Shown one piece after another: positions 18,629 through 29,020 of a DNA stretch of 64,000 bases. Position 1 is the first letter of the stretch. The number at the start of each line of letters is the position of its first letter. Made by a program: the position numbers and the translations under genes. Where the stretch lies: positions 2,170,001-2,234,000 of the forward strand of contig NZ_JARVZZ010000001.1 in assembly GCF_029846115.1 (NCBI RefSeq), in the 5' to 3' direction. This DNA is from Serratia marcescens. GTDB taxonomy: Bacteria > Pseudomonadota > Gammaproteobacteria > Enterobacterales > Enterobacteriaceae. The notes under the pieces were generated by a model. That model ran no database searches. It was not told where the DNA came from and saw only the letters and a list, made by a program, of their open reading frames with translations.

Positions 18629-19554
18629 TTATTCTGCGTGCCGGCATCTATACCACGGTGCAGGATTTGGGCCGCGAGGGATTCCGCCGCCTGGGCATCA
18701 GCACCGGCGGGGCGCTGGATCAACCTGCGTTGAAGATCGCCAACCTGCTGGTGGGCAATGCGCCTGAGGCCGCCGGGCTGGAGATCACCCTCGGCCAGTT
18801 CAGCGCCGAGTTTACCCGCCCTGGCTGGATCGCCCTGACCGGCGCCGGCTGCGACGCGCAGTTGGACGGCAAGCCGCTGTGGACCGGCTGGCGCTACCCG
18901 GTGAAAAAGGGGCAGCGGTTGGCGCTGGGCACACCGAAACGCGGCATGCGCAGCTACCTGGCGATCTCGGGCGGCATCGCCGTGCCGGAAATGCTGGGCT
19001 CGTGCAGCACCGACATGAAGGCCGCCTTTGGCGGCCACGAAGGCCGTAACCTGAAGGATGGCGATCGGCTGCCGCTGGGTAAATCCACCGCGCTGCCGCA
19101 ACACCGCTGTGGCGTGAAGCAGCTGCTGTTCACCAACCGCATCCGCGCGCTGCCGGGGCCGGAGTATGCCGAATTCAGCGAAGAGGCGCAGGACACGTTC
19201 TGGCGCACCGCTTGGCAGCTCAGCCCGCAGAGCAACCGCATGGGCTACCGTCTGCACGGCGGCACGCCGCTGGAGCGCACCACCGATCGCGAGATGTTGT
19301 CGCACGGCCTGCTGCCCGGCGTGGTGCAGGTGCCGCACAACGGCCAGCCGATCGTGCTGATGGCCGATGCGCAAACCACCGGCGGTTACCCGCGTATCGC
19401 CTGCGTGATCGAGGCCGATCTCTACCACTTGGCGCAGATCCGTCTCGGCGAACCGATCCACTTCGTTCTCTGCTCACTGACGGAGGCGCAGCGCGCCAAG
19501 GCTGAGCAGGATCTCTTCCTTCGACAGATTGCCTGGGGGTTACATGATCGTTGA
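18622..19554 (+). CDS. pxpC: 5-oxoprolinase subunit PxpC
   Basis: PxpC is the KipA/biotin-dependent-carboxylase-like subunit of 5-oxoprolinase. The 310-residue protein contains the family opening ([20 protein letters not shown]), [17 protein letters not shown] and the C-terminal [18 protein letters not shown] and [15 protein letters not shown]. Start and stop codons overlap its neighbours (7 nt with pxpB, 11 nt with pxpA), showing tight translational coupling. Confidence 0.95.
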   Translation: MLIILRAGIYTTVQDLGREGFRRLGISTGGALDQPALKIANLLVGNAPEAAGLEITLGQFSAEFTRPGWIALTGAGCDAQLDGKPLWTGWRYPVKKGQRLALGTPKRGMRSYLAISGGIAVPEMLGSCSTDMKAAFGGHEGRNLKDGDRLPLGKSTALPQHRCGVKQLLFTNRIRALPGPEYAEFSEEAQDTFWRTAWQLSPQSNRMGYRLHGGTPLERTTDREMLSHGLLPGVVQVPHNGQPIVLMADAQTTGGYPRIACVIEADLYHLAQIRLGEPIHFVLCSLTEAQRAKAEQDLFLRQIAWGLHDR

Positions 19555-20284
19555 TTTGAACGCCGATCTCGGCGAAGGCTGCGCCAACGACCAGGCGCTG
19601 TTGCAATTGGTGAGCTCGGCCAACATCGCCTGCGGCTTTCACGCCGGCGATGCGCAGACCATGCGTCAGTCGGTGCGCTGGGCATTGCAGTACGGCGTGG
19701 CGATCGGCGCCCACCCGAGTTTTCCCGATCGGGAGAACTTCGGCCGCACCCGCATGCAGCTGCCGCCGGAAACGGTGTACGCACAGGTGGTGTATCAGCT
19801 CGGGGCGCTGGCGGCCATCGCCCGCGCCGAGGGCGGGGTGATGGTGCACGTTAAGCCGCACGGCATGCTGTACAACCAGGCGGCGGTTGAGCCGGCGCTG
19901 GCGGAAGCGATCGCCCGGGCGGTGCAGGCGGTCGATCCGGCACTGCGGCTGGTGGGGCTGGCCGGCAGCGAGCTGATCCGTGCCGGGGAAAAACTCGGTC
20001 TGACCACCCGGCAGGAGGTATTCGCCGATCGCGGGTATCAGGCCGACGGCACGCTGGTGCCGCGCGGTTTGCCGGGGGCGTTGATCGAAGATGACGAACA
20101 GGCGCTGGCGCAAACCCTGGAGATGGTGCGCCATCACCGGGTGCGCAGCGTGGATGGCGTCTGGGCCGCCGTTCAGGCGGAAACCGTCTGCCTGCATGGG
20201 GACGGCGAGCATGCGCTGGCGTATGCGCGCAAGCTGCGGGACAGTTTTGTTCAGCAGGGGATCCGCGTCAGCGCGGAGCAGTAA
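19544..20284 (+). CDS. pxpA: 5-oxoprolinase subunit PxpA (LamB/YcsF family)
   Basis: PxpA is the catalytic LamB/YcsF subunit of 5-oxoprolinase. The 246-residue protein starts [13 protein letters not shown] and keeps the deacetylase-like motifs [39 protein letters not shown] and [17 protein letters not shown], as well as the C-terminal [14 protein letters not shown]. The ATG at 19544 matches the family start; an ATG at 19529 would add five unmatched residues. Confidence 0.95.
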   Translation: MIVDLNADLGEGCANDQALLQLVSSANIACGFHAGDAQTMRQSVRWALQYGVAIGAHPSFPDRENFGRTRMQLPPETVYAQVVYQLGALAAIARAEGGVMVHVKPHGMLYNQAAVEPALAEAIARAVQAVDPALRLVGLAGSELIRAGEKLGLTTRQEVFADRGYQADGTLVPRGLPGALIEDDEQALAQTLEMVRHHRVRSVDGVWAAVQAETVCLHGDGEHALAYARKLRDSFVQQGIRVSAEQ

Positions 20285-20338
20285 AGCAAGACACAACATC
20301 ACAAGCAAAAAACTATTAGAAAATATCGAGGGAAGACT

Positions 20339-21070
20339 ATGGAACAGGCCGTGAATCTCTGGCCACTGATTGGCATCGCCGCCATCGTGGTCGGATTTGT
20401 ATTGCGTTTCAACCCGGTGCTGGTGGTGATCGCCGCCGGCATCATCACCGGTTTGGCGGCGCTGATGCCGCTGGACGTCATTCTGGAAAAGCTCGGCGAG
20501 GGCTTTCTCAACACCCGTAACCTGCCGCTGATCCTGCTGCTGCCGCTGGCGGTGATTGGCCTGCTGGAACGCCACGGGCTGAAAGAGCGGGCGCAGGCGT
20601 GGATCGCCAAGATCAAAAGCGCCACTGCCGGCCGTTTGCTGATCGTGTACCTGTTCGTGCGCGAGATTACCGCGGCGATGGGACTGACCAGCCTGGGCGG
20701 GCATCCGCAGATGGTGCGGCCGCTGCTGGCGCCGATGGCGGAAGGGGCGACGGAAAACCGCTACGGCGAGCTGCCGGAGCGCACGCGCCACCGTCTGCGC
20801 GCCATGTCGGCCGCGACCGACAACGTCGGGCTGTTCTTCGGCGAAGATATCTTCGTCGCCTTCGGCGCGATCATCTTCATGCACAACTTTATGCTGGAGT
20901 CCGGCGGCATTCAGACCGAGCCGTTGCATATCGCGCTGTGGGGCATTCCGACCGCGATTTTCGCTTTCCTGATCCACGCGTTCCGGCTGTATCGGATGGA
21001 TAAGCAGCTGAGCGCCGAGCTGGCGCAGCTGAATCAGGCGGCGCTGCAGGCGAAGGGGGAGGTACGATGA
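20339..21070 (+). CDS. DUF969 membrane protein, likely half of a 5-oxoproline transporter
   Basis: The 243-residue DUF969 protein has about six membrane helices (LWPLIGIAAIVVGFVLRF, VLVVIAAGIITGLAAL, LPLILLLPLAVIGLL and others) and the conserved block REITAAMGLTSLGGHPQMVRPLLAPMA. DUF969 and DUF979 are always found together. Here they lie between 5-oxoprolinase and pyroglutamyl peptidase genes, so a role as a two-component importer of pyroglutamate is inferred. GGAAGA precedes the ATG. It overlaps the DUF979 gene by 4 nt. Confidence 0.8.
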   Translation: MEQAVNLWPLIGIAAIVVGFVLRFNPVLVVIAAGIITGLAALMPLDVILEKLGEGFLNTRNLPLILLLPLAVIGLLERHGLKERAQAWIAKIKSATAGRLLIVYLFVREITAAMGLTSLGGHPQMVRPLLAPMAEGATENRYGELPERTRHRLRAMSAATDNVGLFFGEDIFVAFGAIIFMHNFMLESGGIQTEPLHIALWGIPTAIFAFLIHAFRLYRMDKQLSAELAQLNQAALQAKGEVR

Positions 21071-22086
21071 ACTTCCAGCAACAATATCTCTACTGGCTGG
21101 CCGGCGCGGTGCTGCTGATTGTTGCGGTGATGTCCTTCCGCGATCGCGCCAACCCGCGCCGCATCACCACCGGGCTGTTTTGGGGGCTGTACGGCCTGGT
21201 GTTCCTGGTCGGCGACTGGACTTACCGCCTGCTGGGCGACGTGCTGGGCGAAGGCAGCAACGAGAAACGCATGCTGCACATCATCGTTGGCGGGGTGGTG
21301 GTGGTGATGGCCCTGATTGCCGGCTTCGGCGGCGTGCGCCTCGGCAGCTATCACCAGCGAACGCCGCAGGAGCGCGAGGCCAGCGCCAAGCGCCTGGGCA
21401 ATAAGCTGTTTATCCCCGCTCTGGCGATCCCGGTGGTGACGGTGATCGGCGTGCTGCTGTTCAACAACGTGCCGGCGTTGCAAACCGCGGTGTTCGGCAG
21501 CGGCAACCATGCGACGCTGATCACCCTGTTCTCGATGACCGTCGGCTGCCTGATTGGCCTGGCGATCGCGGTGAAAATGACCCACGAGAAGGCGCTGCAG
21601 CCGGTGCAGGAAGCGCGGCGCCTGCTGGATTCGATCGGCTGGGCGTTCATTTTGCCGCAGATCCTCGCCACGCTGGGGCTGCTGTTTACCGTCGCCGGCG
21701 TCGGCACCGCGATCTCGCATTTGACCCAGGAGTATCTGGCGGTCGATAACCGCTTTATCGCCGTGGCAGTCTACGCTATCGGTATGGCGGTGCTGACCAT
21801 GGTGATGGGCAACGCCTTCGCCGCTTTCCCGATCGTTACCGCCGGCATCGGCATTCCGATCCTGGTGTTGCAGCACGGCGGCAACCCGGCGGTGATGGCG
21901 GCGATCGGCATGTTCTCGGGGTATTGCGGCACCCTGATGACGCCAATGGCGGCGAACTTCAACATTGTGCCGGCGGCGCTGCTGGAGCTGCCGGACAAGA
22001 ATGCGGTGATCAAGGCGCAGGTGCCGACCGGCGTGCTGCTGCTGTTGGTTAACGTGTTCCTGCTGTATTTCCTGATGTTCCTGTAG
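21067..22086 (+). CDS. DUF979 membrane protein, partner of DUF969
   Basis: The 339-residue DUF979 protein is predicted to have nine or ten membrane helices ([50 protein letters not shown], through [16 protein letters not shown]). The conserved [16 protein letters not shown] and [19 protein letters not shown] segments resemble substrate or ion sites of ion-transporter-like permeases. It overlaps the DUF969 gene (ATGA) and is followed 8 bp later by pcp. Confidence 0.8.
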   Translation: MNFQQQYLYWLAGAVLLIVAVMSFRDRANPRRITTGLFWGLYGLVFLVGDWTYRLLGDVLGEGSNEKRMLHIIVGGVVVVMALIAGFGGVRLGSYHQRTPQEREASAKRLGNKLFIPALAIPVVTVIGVLLFNNVPALQTAVFGSGNHATLITLFSMTVGCLIGLAIAVKMTHEKALQPVQEARRLLDSIGWAFILPQILATLGLLFTVAGVGTAISHLTQEYLAVDNRFIAVAVYAIGMAVLTMVMGNAFAAFPIVTAGIGIPILVLQHGGNPAVMAAIGMFSGYCGTLMTPMAANFNIVPAALLELPDKNAVIKAQVPTGVLLLLVNVFLLYFLMFL

Positions 22087-22094
22087 GAGTAAGG

Positions 22095-22739
22095 ATGCAA
22101 AAAGTATTGATTACCGGCTTTGAGCCGTTTGGCGGCGAGCGCCTTAACCCCTCCTGGGAAGTGGTGAAGCAGCTCAATGATATGGAGCTGGTCGGTGCGC
22201 GCATCGTGGCGCGCCAGCTGCCGTGCGTGTTCGGCGCGGCGCTGGAGGCGCTCAATGCGGCGATCGACGAGGTGCAGCCGGTGATGGTGCTGGCTATCGG
22301 CCAGGCCGGCGGCCGCACCGACATCACGATCGAACGGGTGGCGATCAACGTCGACGACGCGCGTATCCCCGACAATCAGGGGCAGCAACCGGTGGACGAG
22401 CCGATCGTCGCCGGCGGTCCGGCGGCCTATTTCAGCACCTTGCCGATTAAAGCGATGGTCAGTTCGATGCGCGAGGCCGGTATTCCGGCCTCCGTTTCGC
22501 AGACCGCCGGCACCTACGTGTGCAACCATGTCATGTATGGCCTGCTGCACCGTTTGAGCGGCCAGCGCGAGGTCAAGGGCGGGTTTATCCATATCCCGTA
22601 CCTGCCGGAACAGGCGGCGGCGCACCCCGGTGCGCCGAGCATGGCGGCCTCGACGGTGCTGTTTGCATTGGAGCTGGCCGTTTCCATCGCTTTGCAGGTG
22701 GAGCACGATCTGAAAGTGGTGGGCGGCGCGACGCATTAA
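22095..22739 (+). CDS. pcp: Pyroglutamyl peptidase I (pyrrolidone-carboxylate peptidase)
   Basis: Pcp removes N-terminal pyroglutamate from peptides. The 214-residue cysteine peptidase (family C15) has the triad Glu80 ([11 protein letters not shown]), Cys143 ([14 protein letters not shown]) and His166 ([12 protein letters not shown]). It is the last gene of the pxpBCA-DUF969-DUF979-pcp set, giving a full route: peptide to pyroglutamate to glutamate. A 9-bp perfect hairpin (22750-22773) without a T-run lies between it and nei. Confidence 0.96.
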   Translation: MQKVLITGFEPFGGERLNPSWEVVKQLNDMELVGARIVARQLPCVFGAALEALNAAIDEVQPVMVLAIGQAGGRTDITIERVAINVDDARIPDNQGQQPVDEPIVAGGPAAYFSTLPIKAMVSSMREAGIPASVSQTAGTYVCNHVMYGLLHRLSGQREVKGGFIHIPYLPEQAAAHPGAPSMAASTVLFALELAVSIALQVEHDLKVVGGATH

Positions 22740-22749
22740 TCATGTCATC

Positions 22750-22773
22750 CCCGGCGCATCGGGCTGCGCCGGG
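22750..22773 (+). terminator. GC-rich hairpin after pcp
   Basis: CCCGGCGCA (22750-22758) pairs perfectly with TGCGCCGGG (22765-22773) over a 6-nt loop. There is no T-run, so it may stabilise the pcp message or give only partial termination. Confidence 0.45.
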
Positions 22774-22792
22774 TCTACGCAAGGAGTGGTCT

Positions 22793-23584
22793 ATGCCGGA
22801 AGGACCGGAGATTCGCCGGGCGGCGGACAAACTGGCGGCGGCGGTGATCGATCAGCCGCTGACCGCCGTCGATTTCGCTTTTCCCCAGCTGAAACACTAT
22901 CGCCAGCGTCTGCTCGGCGAGCGCATCGTCGCCATCGAGCCGCGTGGCAAGGCGCTGCTGACCCATTTCTCCAATGGGCTGACGATGTACAGCCACAACC
23001 AGCTGTATGGCGTGTGGAAAGTGGCGGCGGCAGGGGAGACGCCGGAGACCAAGCGCGATCTGCGGGTGCGGCTGGAAACCGCCCACAGCGCGATATTGCT
23101 TTACAGCGCTTCCGACATTACCGTCGGGCCGCGCGAGGAAATAGAGCAACACCCGTTTTTGCAACGCATCGGCCCCGACGTGTTGGACATGTCGCTGACG
23201 GTAGACGACGTGGCGGAGCGGTTGCTGACGCCGCGTTTTCGCCGCAGGCAGCTGGGGGGCATGCTGCTCGACCAGGCGTTTCTCGCCGGATTGGGCAATT
23301 ATCTGCGCGCCGAAATCCTGTGGCAGGCCGAACTGGCGCCGCAGCATAAACCGCAGGATCTGACGCCAGAGGCGCTGCGTCACCTGGCGGAGGCACTGCT
23401 GGCGGTGCCGCGACTTTCCTACCAGACGCGAGGGCAGGCGGATGACAACCGGCATCACGGCGCGCTGTTTCGCTTCAAGGTATTTCATCGCAGCGGCGAG
23501 CCCTGCGAACGCTGCGGTGGGATGATCGTGCGTACCGAGCTGTCGTCGCGGCCGTTTTATTGGTGCCCGGGCTGCCAGAAATAA
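22793..23584 (+). CDS. nei: Endonuclease VIII
   Basis: Nei is the Fpg-type DNA glycosylase/AP lyase that removes oxidised pyrimidines. The 263-residue protein starts [14 protein letters not shown], with the catalytic Pro2 and Glu3, and ends with the zinc finger (CERCGGM and FYWCPGCQK). The conserved helix-two-turn-helix [17 protein letters not shown] is present. The ATG at 22793 follows AAGGAG. The frame is open further upstream inside pcp, but that part is a shadow. Confidence 0.97.
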   Translation: MPEGPEIRRAADKLAAAVIDQPLTAVDFAFPQLKHYRQRLLGERIVAIEPRGKALLTHFSNGLTMYSHNQLYGVWKVAAAGETPETKRDLRVRLETAHSAILLYSASDITVGPREEIEQHPFLQRIGPDVLDMSLTVDDVAERLLTPRFRRRQLGGMLLDQAFLAGLGNYLRAEILWQAELAPQHKPQDLTPEALRHLAEALLAVPRLSYQTRGQADDNRHHGALFRFKVFHRSGEPCERCGGMIVRTELSSRPFYWCPGCQK

Positions 23585-23586
23585 CC

Positions 23587-23615
23587 AAAAAAAACGCCGC
23601 CCGAAGGGGCGGCGC
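23587..23615. terminator. Bidirectional terminator between nei and gltA
   Basis: CGCCGCCC pairs with GGGGCGGCG around GAA. Eight A precede it on the plus strand, giving a T-run for gltA on the minus strand. It sits between the convergent nei and gltA genes. Confidence 0.8.
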
Positions 23616-23641
23616 TGTGCGGTTTCAGCCGGGAAAGCGGC

Positions 23642-24934
23642 TTACTTGTTTTTCAGCTGGGATTTGAAATCGCGTTCGGCATAGCCGGTGTACAGCTGAC
23701 GCGGACGGGCAATTTTGATGCCTTCGTCGTGCATTTCGTTCCAGTGGGCGATCCAGCCGATGGTGCGCGCGATGGCGAAGATCACGGTGAACATGGAAGA
23801 AGGAATACCCATCGCCTTCAGGATGATGCCGGAGTAGAAGTCGACGTTCGGGTACAGTTTCTTCTCGATGAAGTACGGGTCGTTCAGCGCGATGTGCTCC
23901 AGCTCCATTGCGACCTGCAGCAGGTTGTCGTCCTTCTTGTTCAGCTCTTTCAGCACTTCGTGACAGGTTTCGCGCATCACGGTAGCGCGCGGATCGTAGT
24001 TCTTGTACACGCGGTGGCCGAAGCCCATCAGGCGGAAGGAGTCGTTCTTGTCCTTGGCGCGCTTGATGAATTCCGGAATGTGCTCGACAGTCTTGATCTC
24101 TTCCAGCATTTTCAGCGCCGCTTCGTTGGCGCCGCCGTGCGCCGGTCCCCACAGGGAGGCGATACCGGCCGCGATGCAGGCGAACGGGTTGGCGCCGGAA
24201 GAGCCGGCGGTGCGCACGGTAGAGGTAGAGGCGTTCTGCTCATGGTCGGCGTGCAGGATCAGAATGCGGTCCATGGCGCGTTCCAGCACCGGGTTCACCA
24301 CGTACTCTTCGCACGGGGTAGCGAACATCATGTGCAGGAAGTTGCCGGCATAGGACAGATCGTTGCGCGGGTAAACGAACGGCTGGCCCAGGGAATATTT
24401 GTAGCACATCGCGGCCACTGTCGGCATTTTGGACAGCAGGCGGAACGCGGTGATTTCACGGTGACGCTCGTTGTTGACGTCCAGCGCATCATGGTAGAAC
24501 GCCGCCAGCGCGCCGGTCACGCCGCACAGCACCGCCATCGGGTGTGAGTCGCGACGGAAGCCACGGAACAGATGGGTGATCTGGTCGTGGATCATGGTGT
24601 GGCGGGTGACGGTCGTCTTGAAGGTCTCGAACTCTTCCGGCGTTGGGGTCTCGCCGTACAGCAGGATGTAGCACACTTCCAGATAGGAAGATTCTTTCGC
24701 CAGTTGCTCGATAGGGAAGCCGCGGTGCAGCAGCACGCCTTTGTCGCCGTCGATGAAGGTAATCTTGGATTCGCAAGAAGCGGTGGAGGTAAAGCCGGGA
24801 TCAAATGTGAAATAACCTTTGGAACCCAGAGCGCGGACATCGAGGACATCAGGGCCCAGTGTCGGTGTCAATACGCCCAGTTCGATCGGAGCTTCGCTGT
24901 CGTTAATGGTTAGCGTCGCTTTCTTATCAGTCAT
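23642..24934 (-). CDS. gltA: Citrate synthase (type II, NADH-sensitive)
   Basis: GltA condenses oxaloacetate and acetyl-CoA to citrate, the entry step of the TCA cycle. The 430-residue protein has the active-site regions [12 protein letters not shown] (His), [10 protein letters not shown] (His) and [13 protein letters not shown] (following the Asp region DFYSGI). The N-terminal regulatory domain is that of the hexameric enterobacterial enzyme inhibited by NADH. It is divergent from sdhCDAB-sucABCD, which carries later steps of the cycle. Confidence 0.98.
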   Translation of the reverse strand: MTDKKATLTINDSEAPIELGVLTPTLGPDVLDVRALGSKGYFTFDPGFTSTASCESKITFIDGDKGVLLHRGFPIEQLAKESSYLEVCYILLYGETPTPEEFETFKTTVTRHTMIHDQITHLFRGFRRDSHPMAVLCGVTGALAAFYHDALDVNNERHREITAFRLLSKMPTVAAMCYKYSLGQPFVYPRNDLSYAGNFLHMMFATPCEEYVVNPVLERAMDRILILHADHEQNASTSTVRTAGSSGANPFACIAAGIASLWGPAHGGANEAALKMLEEIKTVEHIPEFIKRAKDKNDSFRLMGFGHRVYKNYDPRATVMRETCHEVLKELNKKDDNLLQVAMELEHIALNDPYFIEKKLYPNVDFYSGIILKAMGIPSSMFTVIFAIARTIGWIAHWNEMHDEGIKIARPRQLYTGYAERDFKSQLKNK

Positions 24935-25171
24935 TTACTGTCTCCTTAGCGCCTTATTTTAAAAACCACTAACAACTGAAATACCTTAAATCTCTGCAGG
25001 TTGCCCGCAAAAAAATGGTGCGGACGCTAACTCTGTGAGCGACTGCGCAACTGTGCGCGGGTAGGGTACAGAGTGCTGACCAGGCGAACGAGACGGGTGA
25101 CCAGTTGTTAACGATTCATAGTAATTCGTTATAGTCTGTTAATCTTACCTATGAGCTGTTCGAAGAGATGT

Positions 25172-25263
25172 GAACCTATCCCAATAATCTGTTTTTATTT
25201 GCTTTATTTGCTTTTTGACGCCGGCAAAATCGAGCGGGAAACAACGGCTATTGGGATAGGTTC
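25172..25263. repeat. Long-spacer inverted repeat GAACCTATCCCAATA
   Basis: GAACCTATCCCAATA (25172-25186) and its exact reverse complement TATTGGGATAGGTTC (25249-25263) are separated by 62 bp. Such symmetry is too long for chance in this region. It could be a dispersed intergenic element or a large RNA stem. Confidence 0.7.
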
Positions 25264-25412
25264 GTCAAATACACTGTTGCATAACTCGAACCCGGGGGGA
25301 AGTGTATCTGCTGACCCATAGCGCATCATAGGACCGTTTGTGCCCCTATATGTAATGGAAATGTTGATCTCTTGTCAAATCAGATAATTAATTTTGCACT
25401 AATTGTGAAATC

Positions 25413-25428
25413 CGTGATCTGAATCACT
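25413..25428. promoter_or_regulatory. Likely CRP binding site
   Basis: CGTGATCTGAATCACT matches the CRP pattern TGTGA-N6-TCACA at eight of ten conserved positions. Its centre is about 80 bp upstream of the expected sdhC transcription start, fitting catabolite control of gltA and/or sdh. Confidence 0.65.
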
Positions 25429-25465
25429 GTTCGGGGGAAATGTTATCAAAGCGGTTGTATGAGAA

Positions 25466-25494
25466 TTGTAATCAGAATGTGATCCTCCTATACT
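25466..25494 (+). promoter_or_regulatory. sdhC sigma70 promoter
   Basis: TTGTAA (25466-25471) and TATACT (25489-25494) are 17 bp apart, an ideal spacing. The start of transcription would be near 25500. Confidence 0.7.
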
Positions 25495-25664
25495 GCCGCC
25501 AGGTCTCCGGATTACCCTGAAGTAGGAGCACCCAGCGTTATAAATGCGCGCCGTTTGAGCACAGAGGATGTTGATGTTTGAGCGCGTGACGTGTAAGGGT
25601 TTTAGGCTCTTAACGCTGTCTGATCCCCGCCCAGGCCCGGAGGAAGGAAAATAATAAGAGCTGT

Positions 25665-26054
25665 GTGGGCAAATACGTGAAAAAACAACGACCTGTCAAC
25701 TTGGATCTGCAAACGATCCGGTTCCCTGTAACTGCGATAGCGTCTATCTTACACCGAGTCTCTGGCGTAATTACCTTCGTTGCCGTGGGTATCCTCCTCT
25801 GGCTGCTGGGCCTGTCACTCTCTTCCCAAGAGGGGTTCCTGCAGGCGGCCGCCATCATGAATAGCTTCATCGTCAAATTCATATTCTGGGGCATCCTCAC
25901 GGCGCTGGCCTATCACATTTGCGGTGGCATCCGTCACTTGTTAATGGATTTTGGCTACATCGAAGAGAGTTTGGCCGCCGGTACCCGTTCCGCCCAGGTG
26001 GCGATCGGTCTGACCGTCGTGCTGTCAGTTCTGGCTGGAGTCCTCGTATGGTAA
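25665..26054 (+). CDS. sdhC: Succinate dehydrogenase cytochrome b556 subunit SdhC
   Basis: SdhC is one of two membrane anchors of complex II and helps bind heme b and ubiquinone. The 129-residue protein has three membrane helices and starts with GTG. The conserved quinone-site segment ILHRVSG (Ser27, Arg31 region) and the heme ligand His84 (LTALAYH) are present. The GTG start aligns exactly with E. coli SdhC. It overlaps sdhD by 7 nt. Confidence 0.96.
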   Translation: MGKYVKKQRPVNLDLQTIRFPVTAIASILHRVSGVITFVAVGILLWLLGLSLSSQEGFLQAAAIMNSFIVKFIFWGILTALAYHICGGIRHLLMDFGYIEESLAAGTRSAQVAIGLTVVLSVLAGVLVW

Positions 26055-26395
26055 ACAACGTTTCTGCATTAGGGCGCAACGGCGTGCACGATTGGCTGCT
26101 GCTGCGCGCTTCCGCTATCATCATCACCCTGTACGTCCTGTATATCCTGGGCTTTTTCGTCACGGCCCCGGAACTCACTTATGACATCTGGCGCGGTTTC
26201 TTCGCCACTTCCATTACGAAAGTGTTCACTCTGCTGACCTTGCTGTCGATTCTGGTGCACGCCTGGATCGGGCTGTGGCAGGTGCTGACGGACTACGTCA
26301 AGCCGCTGGCGGTTCGCCTGGTGTTGCAGCTGGCTGTCGTGGTCGCGTTACTGGTCTATTTACTGTACGGAACAATCGTAGTGTGGGGTGCTTAA
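26048..26395 (+). CDS. sdhD: Succinate dehydrogenase membrane anchor SdhD
   Basis: SdhD is the second membrane anchor of complex II. The 115-residue protein ([20 protein letters not shown]) has three helices and keeps the quinone-site Tyr/Asp region near LTDYVKPL and the His in ILVHAWIG. The frame is open further upstream inside sdhC, but the ATG at 26048 is the family start. Its stop is directly followed by the sdhA ATG. Confidence 0.96.
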   Translation: MVNNVSALGRNGVHDWLLLRASAIIITLYVLYILGFFVTAPELTYDIWRGFFATSITKVFTLLTLLSILVHAWIGLWQVLTDYVKPLAVRLVLQLAVVVALLVYLLYGTIVVWGA

Positions 26396-28162
26396 ATGAA
26401 ACTGCCAGTCAGAGAGTTTGATGCCGTCGTAATCGGCGCCGGCGGTGCGGGCATGCGTGCCGCGCTGCAAATTTCCCAAGCGGGCTCGACCTGTGCTCTG
26501 CTGTCCAAAGTTTTCCCGACCCGTTCCCATACCGTGTCCGCACAGGGCGGCATCACCGTCGCGCTGGGCAACAGCCACGAGGACAACTGGGAATGGCATA
26601 TGTACGACACGGTGAAAGGTTCCGACTATATCGGTGACCAGGACGCCATCGAATATATGTGTAAAACCGGCCCGGAAGCGATTCTGGAACTGGAACACAT
26701 GGGCCTGCCGTTCTCTCGTCTGGACGACGGCCGCATCTATCAGCGCCCGTTCGGCGGCCAATCGCTGAACTTCGGCGGCGAGCAGGCGGCGCGTACCGCA
26801 GCCGCAGCTGACCGTACCGGCCACGCGCTGCTGCACACCCTGTACCAACAGAACCTGAAAAACCACACCACCATCTTCTCCGAGTGGTATGCGCTTGATC
26901 TGGTGAAAAACCAGGACGGCGCGGTGGTCGGCACCACGGCTATCTGCATCGAAACCGGTGAAGTGGTTTACTTCAAAGCCAAGGCCACCGTGCTGGCGAC
27001 CGGCGGCGCAGGCCGTATTTATCAGTCCACCACCAACGCCCACATCAACACCGGCGACGGTGTCGGCATGGCGCTGCGCGCCGGCGTGCCGGTGCAGGAC
27101 ATGGAAATGTGGCAGTTCCACCCGACCGGCATCGCCGGCGCGGGCGTGCTGGTGACCGAAGGCTGCCGCGGCGAAGGCGGTTACCTGCTGAACAAACACG
27201 GCGAGCGCTTCATGGAGCGTTATGCGCCGAACGCCAAAGATCTGGCGGGCCGCGACGTGGTTGCCCGTTCGATCATGATCGAAATCCGCGAAGGCCGCGG
27301 CTGCGACGGTCCTTGGGGCCCGCACGCCAAGCTGAAGCTGGATCACCTGGGTAAAGACGTGCTGGAATCCCGTCTGCCGGGCATTCTGGAACTGTCCCGC
27401 ACCTTCGCGCACGTCGATCCGGTGAAAGAGCCGATCCCGGTTATCCCAACCTGTCACTATATGATGGGCGGCATTCCGACCAAAGTGACCGGCCAGGCGC
27501 TGACCGTGAACGAGAAAGGCGAAGACGTGGTGATCCCGGGGCTGTTCGCCGTGGGGGAAATCGCCTGCGTATCGGTGCACGGCGCCAACCGCTTGGGCGG
27601 CAACTCGCTGCTCGACCTGGTGGTGTTCGGCCGTTCCGCCGGCATGCACCTGCAGGAATCGCTGGAAGAGCAGGGCGAGAGCCGTGACGCCAGCGACTCC
27701 GACGTGGAAGCCTCGCTGGACCGTCTGAACCGTTGGAACAACACCCGTTCCGGCGAAGACCCTGTCGAAATTCGCAAAGCGCTGCAGTCTTGCATGCAGC
27801 ACAACTTCTCGGTATTCCGCGAAGGTGATGCGATGGCCAAGGGCCTGGAAGAACTGAAAGTGATCCGTGAACGTCTGAAGAACGCACGCCTGGACGATAC
27901 CTCCAGCGAGTTCAACACCCAGCGCATCGAATGCCTGGAGTTGGATAACCTGATGGAGACCGCGTATTCCACCGCCGTGTCGGCCAACTTCCGTACCGAG
28001 AGCCGTGGCGCACACAGCCGCTTCGACTACCCGGAACGCGATGACGCCAACTGGCTGTGCCATTCGCTGTATCTGCCGCAATCGGAAAGCATGACGCGTC
28101 GTGAAGTGAACATGCAACCGAAGCTGCGCCCGGCATTCCCGCCGAAAGTGCGTTCTTACTAA
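26396..28162 (+). CDS. sdhA: Succinate dehydrogenase flavoprotein subunit SdhA
   Basis: SdhA oxidises succinate to fumarate with covalently bound FAD. The 588-residue protein has the dinucleotide motif [14 protein letters not shown] and the FAD-linked His45 in SHTVSAQGG. The catalytic region includes [25 protein letters not shown], the active-site Arg in RFMERYAP and [10 protein letters not shown]. The [17 protein letters not shown] segment closes the FAD domain. No gap follows sdhD. Confidence 0.98.
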   Translation: MKLPVREFDAVVIGAGGAGMRAALQISQAGSTCALLSKVFPTRSHTVSAQGGITVALGNSHEDNWEWHMYDTVKGSDYIGDQDAIEYMCKTGPEAILELEHMGLPFSRLDDGRIYQRPFGGQSLNFGGEQAARTAAAADRTGHALLHTLYQQNLKNHTTIFSEWYALDLVKNQDGAVVGTTAICIETGEVVYFKAKATVLATGGAGRIYQSTTNAHINTGDGVGMALRAGVPVQDMEMWQFHPTGIAGAGVLVTEGCRGEGGYLLNKHGERFMERYAPNAKDLAGRDVVARSIMIEIREGRGCDGPWGPHAKLKLDHLGKDVLESRLPGILELSRTFAHVDPVKEPIPVIPTCHYMMGGIPTKVTGQALTVNEKGEDVVIPGLFAVGEIACVSVHGANRLGGNSLLDLVVFGRSAGMHLQESLEEQGESRDASDSDVEASLDRLNRWNNTRSGEDPVEIRKALQSCMQHNFSVFREGDAMAKGLEELKVIRERLKNARLDDTSSEFNTQRIECLELDNLMETAYSTAVSANFRTESRGAHSRFDYPERDDANWLCHSLYLPQSESMTRREVNMQPKLRPAFPPKVRSY

Positions 28163-28178
28163 TTGCGGAGATCGACAG

Positions 28179-28895
28179 ATGAAACTCGAATTTTCCATTT
28201 ATCGCTACAACCCGGATGTCGATGACGCGCCGCACATGCAGGACTACACCCTGGAAGCGGAAGAAGGTCGCGACATGATGCTGCTGGATGCGTTGATCCA
28301 GCTGAAAGAAAAAGACCCAACCCTGTCGTTCCGTCGCTCATGCCGCGAAGGCGTCTGCGGTTCCGATGGCCTGAACATGAACGGTAAAAACGGCCTGGCG
28401 TGCATCACCCCGATTTCGTCGCTGCGCAAAGGCAACGGCAAGATCGTGATCCGTCCGCTGCCGGGCCTGCCGGTGGTGCGCGATCTGGTGGTGGATATGG
28501 GCCAGTTCTACACCCAGTATGAAAAGATCAAGCCATACCTGCTGAACGACGGCAAGAACCCGCCGGCGCGCGAACACCTGCAGTCGCCGGAGCAGCGCGC
28601 CAAGCTGGACGGCCTGTACGAGTGCATTCTGTGCGCCTGCTGCTCGACCTCTTGCCCATCGTTCTGGTGGAACCCGGACAAGTTCATCGGCCCAGCCGGT
28701 CTGTTGGCGGCATATCGCTTCCTGATCGACAGCCGTGACACGGAAACGCAAGAACGTTTAGATGATCTGGACGACGCTTTTAGTGTTTTCCGCTGCCATA
28801 GCATTATGAATTGTGTCAGTGTATGTCCTAAAGGCTTGAATCCGACGCGTGCGATCGGGCATATCAAGTCCATGCTGCTGCAACGCGGCGCATAA
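28179..28895 (+). CDS. sdhB: Succinate dehydrogenase iron-sulfur subunit SdhB
   Basis: SdhB carries electrons from FAD to quinone through 2Fe-2S, 4Fe-4S and 3Fe-4S centres. The 238-residue protein shows the 2Fe-2S ligands in RRSCREGVCGSDGLNMNGKNGLAC and the ferredoxin-type ligands CILCACCSTSCP, CHSIMNCVSVCP. A GC hairpin follows its stop (28910-28933) and the sdh message probably continues into suc. Confidence 0.98.
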   Translation: MKLEFSIYRYNPDVDDAPHMQDYTLEAEEGRDMMLLDALIQLKEKDPTLSFRRSCREGVCGSDGLNMNGKNGLACITPISSLRKGNGKIVIRPLPGLPVVRDLVVDMGQFYTQYEKIKPYLLNDGKNPPAREHLQSPEQRAKLDGLYECILCACCSTSCPSFWWNPDKFIGPAGLLAAYRFLIDSRDTETQERLDDLDDAFSVFRCHSIMNCVSVCPKGLNPTRAIGHIKSMLLQRGA

Positions 28896-28909
28896 ACGGA
28901 ATGAGATGC

Positions 28910-28933
28910 TGCGCCGGGCTCTTTTCCGGCGCA
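28910..28933 (+). other. Intercistronic hairpin after sdhB
   Basis: TGCGCCGG (28910-28917) pairs with CCGGCGCA (28926-28933) over an 8-nt loop. No T-run follows, so it is more likely an mRNA stability or processing element than a terminator. Confidence 0.55.
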
Positions 28934-28948
28934 CATCCCATAGGGGAG

Positions 28949-29020
28949 GGAACCTCTAAAAACTGACCCGCGGCTGCGGCGCTATGCAGCCTGGTTCTTC
29001 CGCCGGTTTTTAGAGGTTCC
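28949..29020. repeat. Long-spacer inverted repeat before sucA
   Basis: GGAACCTCTAAAAAC (28949-28963) and its exact reverse complement GTTTTTAGAGGTTCC (29006-29020) are 42 bp apart. The form is like the inverted repeat before sdhC, but with a different sequence. A GGACC-GCAA-GGTCC hairpin follows at 29028-29041. Confidence 0.7.

Larger units (their letters stand above)
24935..25664. other. Divergent gltA-sdhC regulatory region (730 bp)
   Basis: No supported gene. It holds the gltA leader, a 15-bp inverted repeat with a 62-bp spacer (25172-25263), a likely CRP site (25413-25428), a sigma70 promoter for sdhC (25466-25494) and a long sdhC leader of about 165 nt. In E. coli the sdhC leader is a target of the RyhB and Spot42 small RNAs; that is not tested here. 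Confidence 0.6.

Noticed and set aside
26360-28198. 612-codon open frame antisense to sdhA, and similar long antisense frames (for example 29312-31837, 8992-11079, 11100-12746)
   Set aside because: They mirror highly conserved genes, have His/Gln/Arg-rich low-complexity translations and no family similarity. They arise from GC-rich codon use.
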